A DNA stretch of 37,297 nucleotides from a virus: positions 1-37,297 of IMG/VR virus record IMGVR_UViG_3300028414_000728. One strand, 5' to 3'. Below are positions 1-7,017 of the stretch, in pieces (position 1 is the first letter of the stretch; every line of letters starts with the position of its first letter). The notes beneath the pieces were generated by a model. That model had not been told where the DNA came from. It worked only from the letters and a program-made list of their open reading frames with translations, and searched no databases. Both the position numbers and the translations under genes were made by a program.

Positions 1-284
1 ACCTACAGGGAGCACCAAACTTTGACGGTAAGCAAAATGTTGTAACAGCAGTATCTTTTGAAACAGCTATAGTTGACGGAGAATACCAACAAGTTACAAA
101 CAACCATATATCAGTGGAATACAACCCCGAAAGTTTTACAGAATTCAGTAGTATCACAGAACAACAAGTAATAAGCTGGATAGAAGCACATCCAGCATAT
201 TCAAATATAAAAGCTAACCTAGATGCACTAATCCAAAATATGAAAGTACCAATGGATTACGGACTAGAAAAACCTTGGGAATAA
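1..284 (+). CDS. Small virion-associated protein, 3' part (DUF7936-like)
   Basis: This gene is cut by the left edge; the frame is open from base 3 to a TAA at 282-284, giving 93 visible residues. I recognise no catalytic motif. Its C-terminal half (F..F..IT...VISWI.A followed by a charged helix) matches in pattern the C-terminal half of the complete 115-residue protein at 2351-2698, so the two look like paralogues. The complete one resembles a small family (DUF7936 by my recollection) found in T4-like marine phages next to tail genes. The stop sits one base before the ATG of the vWA protein, which suggests translational coupling and a shared structural role. A virion or fibre-accessory role is inference. 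Confidence 0.6.
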   Translation, partial: LQGAPNFDGKQNVVTAVSFETAIVDGEYQQVTNNHISVEYNPESFTEFSSITEQQVISWIEAHPAYSNIKANLDALIQNMKVPMDYGLEKPWE

Positions 285-285
285 T

Positions 286-2274
286 ATGGCAGTACCTGGA
301 AGCGGACAGTTAAGCTTATTTTCTATAGCTAATGAAAAACTCAGCAATGACTACAACGACGGTGATGACGGGAGTGGACCATACAGTCTAAGAGATATCA
401 CCCAAGGAGGTGATCAGTATGGTCAGAGTGAGGATTATGATGATACAAATCAACAGAGTCCAAACCACCCTGATAATGTAGCTTCTTTTAGAATGGGTGA
501 GTTTTATGCCTATGACCATGACTTTCAAGCTATACCCTGTAATAAAGCAATGGATGTTGTTTTTTTATTAGATTATACATATAGTATGAGCGATGATATG
601 CAAACTTTAAAAACTAACGTAGCTGCTATATCAAATAAAGTTGCTTCAGAGTCTGGTGGTGATTACAGGTTAGCAGCAGTTTTGATTGATCAAACTGGAG
701 GAGATGATGGTGGTACTCCTTCGTACTGGACAGGTAATAATACTGCTGTTTCTAACTTAGCTTCTGCAAACAAATATAATTCAGGAGAAGTGTGGTTAGC
801 TGCTCTAGTTCCTTTTGCAAACGCAAATAAAACAGATTTTGATACAAAAATAGGGTATTTAGATGGATCTACTAACAGTTCTACAAGTATGTTAATAGGA
901 AGTGGTGCTAACGGTCCAGAACCAAATGACACTGCAATTGACAGAGTATTAAACCATAGTCTAGCAGGAAGTTTTAGATCAGGAGTAACTAGAATGATTA
1001 TACTTATAACAGACAACTCTCCGGATGGAGATGGAGATGATCAATTTCAGGGGGCTGAAGAAACTACTATAATGGGTACTTTGACTAATCAGGCGGTTGC
1101 TAATGTATGTACTATATCTGTTTTAGGAACAATACCTAATTTTAACAGTACTGATGGGTCTACAAATTTACATGATTTATACAACGCCTATGCAACGAAT
1201 ACTGGGGGCTTGACTAATTTTAGTGGGGATCCAAGTGACATTGTAGATTTTATAGAAGATATATGTGATGATATAGAAACTGGTTTTGCAACGTTTACAT
1301 CACCCTCACTACCGAATACATTTATCGATTCAACTCCTGCCGGCACAGTCGGCGCTACTAGCCCTACTACTACTAATTTTACAGCTAAGTTTACTGTTAC
1401 AGATATAAACAACAATGCAAGAAACTACTGGAAACCTTGGGCGACAAATTCAGCAGGAACTTCATATGGAGATCTTGAATCTGTTACCGCCAGCAAATGG
1501 ACAGCAAATACTGAAGTCACTAGCACCACTACTGTAACCAGTAAAGGATTTGTATACAGTAACAGTTCAAATAACCTGACAACAGCAGGAACATCAGTAA
1601 CAACAACTGGAGGGACTAATACGTACTCACAGGCAATAGAAAATAATCAAGGACTAGATTCTTTAGGATGGACATTTGCTAATGCTTCTTTTACACAAAC
1701 CCCTATTGTATCATACTCTAACGGAACCGTAGGAAATGCCACGGGTTGTCAAACAGCTACGTACTTAGGGGCGAATAATACCACCGGTTTAAAAACACAG
1801 ACAGTAACTGAAAATGGAGTATCATTACTGGAATCAAATACCTATAAAGTAAGGGGATGGTTTGAACAAAAGGACAACGGAGGGATTGTATATAGCTCAA
1901 ACATAGCAACATTTACTGTACCGGCAACATACAATTTTACCTCGACTATGACTATTGCCAACTCTACAGCATACAGTACAACTGCTTATGGGTACAGTAA
2001 TCGGTTTCCATTTTTTATGGGGTCCTTAAGTAATACTTCTTTTGACGGCAGCACAGTATCTGCACTATATTGGCACGACTCTTCTGTGGATTTTATGTAC
2101 ATATACTTTACAGGGACTAGACCTACATTTACTAATTTAGTTATAAACGGGACTAGCTTAGGAGCCTCAACATCTTGGACAACTATAGGGAGTGACGGAT
2201 ACCGGAAACCATTTTCATACAACATATTCGGACAATTCAGCGGAGGTTATGCAACCATACAAGCAACATACTAG
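286..2274 (+). CDS. vWA-domain tail fibre/adhesin-like virion protein
   Basis: The protein has 662 residues. The N-terminus (MAVPGSGQLSLFSIANE) is of the short PGSGQ/ISL type common at the start of phage fibre and tip proteins, probably the virion-attachment end. Residues about 88-330 look like a von Willebrand factor A domain: hydrophobic strand VVFLLD, then a MIDAS-like D96-x-T98-x-S100, and later a strand MIILITD. vWA domains bind protein ligands through a divalent metal. The C-terminal 330 residues are Thr/Ser/Asn/Gly-rich beta-type sequence with an Ig/fibronectin-like stretch, typical of fibres. No signal peptide is visible. It is flanked by two paralogous small genes. I infer host-surface binding; the vWA call rests on motif pattern only. 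The start one base after the upstream stop suggests coupling. Confidence 0.65.
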   Translation: MAVPGSGQLSLFSIANEKLSNDYNDGDDGSGPYSLRDITQGGDQYGQSEDYDDTNQQSPNHPDNVASFRMGEFYAYDHDFQAIPCNKAMDVVFLLDYTYSMSDDMQTLKTNVAAISNKVASESGGDYRLAAVLIDQTGGDDGGTPSYWTGNNTAVSNLASANKYNSGEVWLAALVPFANANKTDFDTKIGYLDGSTNSSTSMLIGSGANGPEPNDTAIDRVLNHSLAGSFRSGVTRMIILITDNSPDGDGDDQFQGAEETTIMGTLTNQAVANVCTISVLGTIPNFNSTDGSTNLHDLYNAYATNTGGLTNFSGDPSDIVDFIEDICDDIETGFATFTSPSLPNTFIDSTPAGTVGATSPTTTNFTAKFTVTDINNNARNYWKPWATNSAGTSYGDLESVTASKWTANTEVTSTTTVTSKGFVYSNSSNNLTTAGTSVTTTGGTNTYSQAIENNQGLDSLGWTFANASFTQTPIVSYSNGTVGNATGCQTATYLGANNTTGLKTQTVTENGVSLLESNTYKVRGWFEQKDNGGIVYSSNIATFTVPATYNFTSTMTIANSTAYSTTAYGYSNRFPFFMGSLSNTSFDGSTVSALYWHDSSVDFMYIYFTGTRPTFTNLVINGTSLGASTSWTTIGSDGYRKPFSYNIFGQFSGGYATIQATY

Positions 2275-2307
2275 TTGGTAGTTAAAGTTTTTTTTACTAT
2301 ATTTATA
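2275..2307 (+). promoter_or_regulatory. Promoter-like element, late type
   Basis: TTG at 2275-2277, 20 bases, then TATATTTATA at 2298-2307. The spacing equals that of the other elements in this phage, and TATTTATA is the form seen before structural genes. It precedes the small virion gene at 2351. Confidence 0.5.
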
Positions 2308-2350
2308 TAAAGAACAATAAACTAAAGTTCAACACTTAATAAAATAAAAT

Positions 2351-2698
2351 ATGAATACTTACAATTGGGACTGTAAAACAGTAGATGTACATCCTTCTGA
2401 AGAAGGACAAACAAACGTTATATATAACGTACATTGGAGAGTAACGGCTACTTCTGATGCTTTAGACGCAAACGATAACGCATTTAATGCAACTAGCATT
2501 GGAACTCAAGCTTTACAATTTAACTCAGAAAGTGATTTTGTTGCTTTTGATGAGTTAACTCATGCTAATATTATCGAATGGGTACAAGCAGCAATGGGAG
2601 AAGAGCAAGTAACATCTCTAAAAGGAGGATTAGATTCACAAATCTCAGAACTACAAACCCCAACTTCAGTTACTTTAACAGTAGCAGACGGAGAATAA
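2351..2698 (+). CDS. Small virion-associated protein (DUF7936-like)
   Basis: A complete 115-residue protein. The N-terminus (NTYNWDCKTVDVHP, then V.Y.VHWRV.AT) is a beta-rich pattern I associate with a small conserved family of T4-like marine phages (DUF7936 by recollection). The C-terminal part, with LTHANIIEWV and a following helix, resembles the partial gene at the left edge. There is no signal peptide, membrane segment or catalytic motif. It stands alone behind its own promoter-like element and precedes the sheath gene. A virion or fibre-accessory role follows from context only. Confidence 0.65.
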   Translation: MNTYNWDCKTVDVHPSEEGQTNVIYNVHWRVTATSDALDANDNAFNATSIGTQALQFNSESDFVAFDELTHANIIEWVQAAMGEEQVTSLKGGLDSQISELQTPTSVTLTVADGE

Positions 2699-2717
2699 AA
2701 AAAATATTAAAAATAAG

Positions 2718-2747
2718 TTGCAGAACTAAATAATAGTTCTTATATTA
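2718..2747 (+). promoter_or_regulatory. Promoter-like element TTG-N20-TATATTA
   Basis: TTG at 2718-2720, 20 bases, TATATTA at 2741-2747 inside TTCTTATATTA. The same element with the same spacing occurs before several other genes. It lies 41 bases before the coiled-coil gene at 2789. Confidence 0.55.
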
Positions 2748-2788
2748 ATTAATATATATAATTTAATCGATTAATTTAAAGTTACAAA

Positions 2789-3076
2789 ATGGCAAATCAA
2801 AAGTTATCAAAAGAAGAGTTAGGACAAATTGAAGAAATCCAAAAACGAGTTCAAGCAGTAAAAGTTGAACTAGGAAATGTAGGCCTAGCAGAAATAGATT
2901 TAAAAACTCGTAAAGCTAATATCGAGCAATACTTAACAGAAACACAAGAGCAAGAAGCTTCTGTAGTTAAGGAGTTAGAAGAGAAATACGGTAAAGGATC
3001 TATCGATTTACAGAACGGGGAATTCATTCCATCGGAAGAAGTAAAAGAAGAAGAAGTAGTTACTGAAGTAAAGTAG
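2789..3076 (+). CDS. Small coiled-coil protein, probably virion-associated
   Basis: 95 residues, rich in Glu, Lys and Gln and almost wholly helical by composition; heptad-like spacing runs over residues about 5-65. A YGKG motif at 67-70 is followed by an acidic tail (SEEVKEEEVVTEVK). I recall similar short proteins with the YGKG-x-D pattern next to tail genes in uncultured marine T4-like phages, but they have no assigned function. There is no membrane segment or signal. It sits directly before the tail sheath gene behind its own promoter-like element. A structural or assembly role is inferred from position. Confidence 0.6.
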   Translation: MANQKLSKEELGQIEEIQKRVQAVKVELGNVGLAEIDLKTRKANIEQYLTETQEQEASVVKELEEKYGKGSIDLQNGEFIPSEEVKEEEVVTEVK

Positions 3077-3106
3077 AATCTATTAATTCAGTAAGATTAT
3101 TTAGAG

Positions 3107-3127
3107 GGGGAGGTTTTGTACCTTCCC
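3107..3127 (+). terminator. Hairpin, possible weak terminator
   Basis: GGGGAGG and CCTTCCC can pair over 7 bp (one G-T wobble) around the loop TTTTGTA. No long T-run follows, so termination is uncertain. It separates the coiled-coil gene from the sheath gene. Confidence 0.35.
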
Positions 3128-3131
3128 TTCC

Positions 3132-3196
3132 TATTTATATACAAATAACTACCTGTACATTACGGGAACGGTTTACAAAATAAGCTGATATTTATA
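3132..3196 (+). promoter_or_regulatory. Two TATTTATA late-type elements before the sheath gene
   Basis: TATTTATA occurs at 3132-3139 and again at 3189-3196; the second lies 28 bases before the sheath ATG, as in the other structural genes. No TTG is seen at the expected distance. The rest of the 148-base gap holds only the hairpin at 3107-3127. Confidence 0.45.
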
Positions 3197-3224
3197 AAAG
3201 ACATTTAAATAAACTTCATTAAAC

Positions 3225-5375
3225 ATGGCAGAAACAATTATCTCTCCAGGTGTATTCACAAGAGAAAATGACATTTCATTTATTCAACCAGCCCCTGTAA
3301 CAGCAGGCGCTGCAATTATTGGACCAGCGGTAAAAGGACCGGTAGAAATTCCAACATTGGTTACCTCTTACGGTGACTATGTAAGAAAATTCGGTACTAC
3401 TTTCACTTCAGGTTCAAACTCTTATGAATTCTTAACTTCTATAGCAGTTAAAAATTATTTTCAACAAGGCGGTAACTCAGTATTAGTATCTAGAGCTGTA
3501 ACAGGATCATTTTCTTCTGCTGCATCAACTAAGATTACTAATAATACGACTTATGCACCAGGTGCAACAGCATCCGGTACTGCAACTGCTTTTGATCAAG
3601 CATTAGATGGTCAGCAGTACATAGTAGAAGCACCAAACGGGACTGAGTATAAATTTACAGCAATCGACGGAGAATTACCAGCAGACATTCCTGCAGCTAA
3701 TCAATGGTATTTTGCTATAGGAGCAGATGCTGACGGAACGGTAGATAATTTAGAAGCTGAAATAACTAATGCTGGAATAGCAGTAATAGGAGGAGGAAAT
3801 GCAACAGGTGATACTATACAATTAGACGGTAGAGTTCCAGGAACAGCAGCTAACGGTTACTTCTTAAGAGTAGGAGTTGGAACAGCAGTCCCAACAGATA
3901 CTGCAGTACTTACTTTAGCAGGCGGTACAGTAACACCAACTGTCACTAGTGATTCATTTATACTAGCTACTATAGGTTCAGGAACAGTATATAATAATGC
4001 AACAGATACTAATACTATCCCAGAAAACTCAGATAACTCACTAGTTAGTGGTACCTCTGATAATATTAGATGGGAAATAAGTAATGTTAATACCGAACAA
4101 GGAACTTTTACAGTAAGCATCCGTCAAGGAGATGATAGTTTAAAAAATAAAGTTGTACTAGAGACATTTAATAATGTATCTCTAGATCCAAAATCTGCAA
4201 ACTACATAGAGAGTGTAATAGGAAATCAACGTCAAGTACTATCAACAGACCAAGATGGTTCAAAATATATTAAAACAGAAGGAGAGTACGTTAATAAATC
4301 AAATTACGTTAGAGTTTCTTCAGTACCAGCACAGACATTAGATTACTTAGCAAATGACGGATTAACAGTTAACACAGATTCTCAAGGAGTTAGTTATGTA
4401 GCTTCACTTCCACTCGCACAATCTGGTTCATTCTTTGGAGCTACAGGAGCATTATTTAATCCTTTACAGACAGCAAATTTCTTCGGAAATATCAATGGAA
4501 CTGATTCACAAGGACTAGTAGGAGGATGCTACTCAGATATCATTTCGGTATTAGAGAATAACGACGACTACGTATTTAATATCATATCAGCACCGGGACT
4601 AGCTTATAACTTAGCTGGACACTCTACACCAATAGACAGTATAATATCACTAGCTGAAACTAGAGGAGACTGTATAGCAGTAGTAGACTTAGTAGACTAC
4701 TCAGTAACAGGAGAAACCGCAGTAACAACTCAAGCTTTAAACCTTAACAGCTCTTATGCTGCATCGTACTGGCCATGGTTACAGACTCAATCTGCAACAG
4801 GTAGAAACGAATGGATTCCAGCATCAGTTGTTATTCCAGGAGTATATGCTTTTACAGATAACAGTTCAGCACCTTGGTTTGCACCAGCAGGATTAGTAAG
4901 AGGTGGAATTACAGGAGTAATACAAGCTCAAAAGAGACTAACAAGAACTCAGAGAGATACACTATACTCTAAGAAAGTAAATCCAATCGCTTCTTTCCCA
5001 GGACAAGGAATATCAGTATTCGGTCAGAAAACGTTACAGACTAAAGCATCAGCATTAGACAGAGTAAACGTAAGAAGATTGTTAATTGAATTGAAAAAGT
5101 TTATTGGAGATGAATCAAGAAACTTAGTATTCGAACAAAATACATTAACAACTAGAAACAGATTCTTAGCTAAAGTAAATCCTTACTTAGAGTCGGTAGT
5201 ACAAAGACAAGGTCTTTACGCTTACAGAGTAGTAATGGACGACACAAACAACACTGCAGACGTAGTAGATAGAAATCAATTAATAGGTCAAATCTTTATT
5301 CAACCAGCCAAAACTGCTGAATTTGTAGTACTAGACTTTACAATTGAGCCAACTGGTGCAACTTTTGCAGGATAA
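3225..5375 (+). CDS. Contractile tail sheath protein (T4 gp18-like)
   Basis: 716 residues, against 659 for T4 gp18. It forms the outer cylinder that contracts to drive the tube into the host. The N-terminus (SPGVFTRENDISF, then AAIIGPAVKGP) is the classic start of myovirus sheath proteins. The middle (about residues 90-300) is a Thr/Gly/Ala-rich variable insertion of the kind exposed on the sheath surface. The C-terminal third has the conserved pattern: WLQT, then W.PAS, NPIASFPGQG, FGQKTLQ, LDRVNVRRL and a final LDFTIEPTGA. The order sheath then tube (gp19, next gene) matches T4-like genomes. The ATG follows a late-type element and an A/T-rich leader without Shine-Dalgarno. Confidence 0.96.
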   Translation: MAETIISPGVFTRENDISFIQPAPVTAGAAIIGPAVKGPVEIPTLVTSYGDYVRKFGTTFTSGSNSYEFLTSIAVKNYFQQGGNSVLVSRAVTGSFSSAASTKITNNTTYAPGATASGTATAFDQALDGQQYIVEAPNGTEYKFTAIDGELPADIPAANQWYFAIGADADGTVDNLEAEITNAGIAVIGGGNATGDTIQLDGRVPGTAANGYFLRVGVGTAVPTDTAVLTLAGGTVTPTVTSDSFILATIGSGTVYNNATDTNTIPENSDNSLVSGTSDNIRWEISNVNTEQGTFTVSIRQGDDSLKNKVVLETFNNVSLDPKSANYIESVIGNQRQVLSTDQDGSKYIKTEGEYVNKSNYVRVSSVPAQTLDYLANDGLTVNTDSQGVSYVASLPLAQSGSFFGATGALFNPLQTANFFGNINGTDSQGLVGGCYSDIISVLENNDDYVFNIISAPGLAYNLAGHSTPIDSIISLAETRGDCIAVVDLVDYSVTGETAVTTQALNLNSSYAASYWPWLQTQSATGRNEWIPASVVIPGVYAFTDNSSAPWFAPAGLVRGGITGVIQAQKRLTRTQRDTLYSKKVNPIASFPGQGISVFGQKTLQTKASALDRVNVRRLLIELKKFIGDESRNLVFEQNTLTTRNRFLAKVNPYLESVVQRQGLYAYRVVMDDTNNTADVVDRNQLIGQIFIQPAKTAEFVVLDFTIEPTGATFAG

Positions 5376-5396
5376 ATTTAAATTAAGATATTTATA
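5365..5396 (+). promoter_or_regulatory. Late-type promoter element before the tail tube gene
   Basis: TATTTATA at 5389-5396 within GATATTTATAATAAA, with TTG at 5365-5367 inside the end of the sheath gene (19 bases before GATATT). The tube ATG follows 16 bases after the element. Confidence 0.5.
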
Positions 5397-5412
5397 ATAA
5401 ACAATAAATAAA

Positions 5413-5898
5413 ATGGCAGTATTAGATCCAAACGAAATTATGTTTAGAGCCTTCGAACCGAAGGTACAGAATAGATTCATCATGTACATGGACAACATTC
5501 CATCATTCATGATAAAAACAGTATCAGCTCCTTCGTTTGAAGATGGGGAAGTTGTACTAGACCACATCAACTCCTATCGTAAGATTAGAGGAAAGAGAAT
5601 GTGGAATGATATGGATATGACATTATATGATCCAATTACACCTTCCGGAGCTCAAGCAGTAATGGAGTGGGCAAGACTATCTTACGAATCAGTAACAGGT
5701 CGTGCAGGGTATTCAGACTTCTACAAAAAAGATTTAACACTTAACGTTTTAGGTCCAGTAGGAGATGTAGTATCAGAATGGATTATTAAAGGTGCATTCA
5801 TTAAAACTATGTCACAAGGAGACTTTGACTGGTCAGCACCTGAAGCAGTTGAATTATCAATGACAGTAGCAATGGATTATTGCGTACTTAATTACTAA
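5413..5898 (+). CDS. Tail tube protein (T4 gp19-like)
   Basis: 161 residues, almost the size of T4 gp19 (163). It builds the inner tube through which DNA passes. Seen in the sequence: an N-terminal RFIMYMDNIPSFMIKT strand pair and V.APSF typical of tube proteins, a central R..RGKR.W-D-M turn, and WIIKGAFIKTMSQG.FDWS near the C-terminus, the strongly conserved end of gp19 relatives. It follows the sheath gene and is closed by a clear hairpin terminator, as expected for a highly expressed structural gene. Confidence 0.95.
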   Translation: MAVLDPNEIMFRAFEPKVQNRFIMYMDNIPSFMIKTVSAPSFEDGEVVLDHINSYRKIRGKRMWNDMDMTLYDPITPSGAQAVMEWARLSYESVTGRAGYSDFYKKDLTLNVLGPVGDVVSEWIIKGAFIKTMSQGDFDWSAPEAVELSMTVAMDYCVLNY

Positions 5899-5917
5899 TA
5901 CAAGCCTTAATATAAAT

Positions 5918-5943
5918 AAAAGCTCGATTAATTTCGGGCTTTT
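5918..5943 (+). terminator. Rho-independent-type terminator after tail tube gene
   Basis: AAAAGCTCGA (5918-5927) pairs with TTCGGGCTTTT (5933-5943), about 10 bp with one T-G wobble, loop about 5 bases. It is followed by TTTTGTTGTTTT. It lies 20 bases after the tube stop codon. Confidence 0.7.
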
Positions 5944-5944
5944 G

Positions 5945-5977
5945 TTGTTTTAGAAAAGTATTCTTCGTATATTTATA
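5945..5977 (+). promoter_or_regulatory. Late-type promoter element after the terminator
   Basis: TTG at 5945-5947, 20 bases, then TATATTTATA at 5968-5977, preceded by TTCTTCG. It restarts transcription after the terminator, 30 bases before the gp26-like gene. Confidence 0.5.
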
Positions 5978-6006
5978 GTAAGAACTAGTTTTAATTAATA
6001 AAATTT

Positions 6007-6750
6007 ATGGAACAAACACAAAAATTCCCAACAGAGATAGTAGATCTACCTTCTATGGGTAAACTTTACCCAAAAGAATCGAAACTATCTAGCGGTACAA
6101 TAGAGATGAAGTATATGACTGCTAAAGAAGAGGATATCTTAACTAACCAAAACTATATAGAAAAAGGGATAGTAATTGATAAACTACTTAAAGCACTTAT
6201 AGTAGACAAAGGTATAAATTACAATGAGTTGCTAGTAGGAGATAAAAATGCTCTATTAATAGCAGCACGTATCTTAGGGTACGGTAAGGATTATGAGTTT
6301 ACTTATAATGGTTCAACAGAAAAAGTTGACTTATCTTTATTAGATAATAAGAAATTGCATACAGATATTGAAAAAGCAACAGAAAACACTTTTAATTATA
6401 CACTTCCTACTACCGGACATGTAATAACCTTTAAACTCCTATCACATGGAGATGAATCAGCAATAGATCAAGAAGTAAAAGGACTTAAAAAAATTAACAA
6501 AGAATCATCAGCTGAATTATCTACTAGGTTAAAACATATGATAACAGCCGTCAATGGTGAAGCAGAGAAAAAAACTGTTAGAGCATTCGTTGATAATCAG
6601 TTCTTAGCAAGAGACTCTAGAGCGTTTAGAAACTACCTTAGAGACTTTCAACCAGATGTAGACATGACATGCTACCCAGAGAATGGTCCAGAAGGGGGGA
6701 TAGACATCCCAATTGGGGTTAATTTTCTTTGGCCTGACGCCGTCGTATAG
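6007..6750 (+). CDS. Baseplate hub / tail assembly protein (T4 gp26-like, PF12322 type)
   Basis: 247 residues (T4 gp26 has 208). The N-terminus LPSMGKLYPKES, then EMKYMTAKEEDILT, is the signature of the T4 baseplate (gp26/gp51) family as I know it. The C-terminus IPIGVNFLWP occurs in relatives, where it is followed by further sequence, whereas here a TAG follows at 6748-6750. The next open frame overlaps by 38 bases in the +1 frame. The place between tube and tape measure is where tail assembly chaperones with programmed frameshifts lie in other long-tailed phages, so a scaffold role around the tape measure is possible besides hub assembly. Confidence 0.8.
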   Translation: MEQTQKFPTEIVDLPSMGKLYPKESKLSSGTIEMKYMTAKEEDILTNQNYIEKGIVIDKLLKALIVDKGINYNELLVGDKNALLIAARILGYGKDYEFTYNGSTEKVDLSLLDNKKLHTDIEKATENTFNYTLPTTGHVITFKLLSHGDESAIDQEVKGLKKINKESSAELSTRLKHMITAVNGEAEKKTVRAFVDNQFLARDSRAFRNYLRDFQPDVDMTCYPENGPEGGIDIPIGVNFLWPDAVV

Positions 6751-6979
6751 GTTATCGGTATTTACGCAAATTCACGAAATAGTATTTCACGGTAAAGGAG
6801 GGTTTGATTATGATACGGTATATAATATGCCTATCTGGTTGAGAAACTTTACATTCCAGAAATTACAAGATCATTTTGAAAAGGAAAAAGAAGAATACGA
6901 TAAAATAAATAAGAAATCCCAGACAATGAAAGGTGGTAAAATAAAGAAACCATCCTACAGTACAAAGGCTCGTAAATAA
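6713..6979 (+). CDS. Overlapping second frame: gp51-like / tail chaperone extension
   Basis: 88 residues if read from the TTG at 6713; the first ATG in this frame lies deep inside the conserved part (YNMPIWLR), so either TTG starts it or ribosomes enter from the gp26-like frame by a +1 shift. The frame is open from 6704, so any shift must occur between 6704 and 6750; the upstream gene ends GTA-TAG-G. The protein has FTQIHEIVFHGKGGFDYDTV, then MPIWLRNFTF and a Lys/Glu-rich helical tail, with no membrane segment. A relative of T4 gp51 or of the T part of lambda-type G/GT chaperones is inferred from position and overlap. The stop codon sits in the loop of a hairpin. Confidence 0.6.
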   Translation: MGLIFFGLTPSYRLSVFTQIHEIVFHGKGGFDYDTVYNMPIWLRNFTFQKLQDHFEKEKEEYDKINKKSQTMKGGKIKKPSYSTKARK

Positions 6980-6990
6980 CGCGAGCCTTT
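6964..6990 (+). terminator. Hairpin overlapping the stop codon, possible terminator
   Basis: AAAGGCTCG (6964-6972) and CGAGCCTTT (6982-6990) are perfect 9-bp complements around a 9-base loop that contains the TAA stop at 6977-6979. Only a short T-run follows, so it could be a partial terminator or a processing/attenuation site ahead of the tape measure gene. Confidence 0.55.
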
Positions 6991-6992
6991 AC

Positions 6993-7000
6993 TATTTATA
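6993..7000 (+). promoter_or_regulatory. Late-type element TATTTATA before tape measure gene
   Basis: CTATTTATAATAAA, 17 bases before the ATG at 7018, directly behind the hairpin. It has the same form as the elements before the tube gene and before 10391. Confidence 0.45.
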
Positions 7001-7017
7001 ATAAACTGATCATTTAA

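Noticed and set aside
6694-6699. Run of six G as slippery site for the gp26-like frameshift
   Set aside because: A shift into the +1 frame here would meet TAG at 6701-6703 before reaching the conserved downstream sequence, so any shift must be later.
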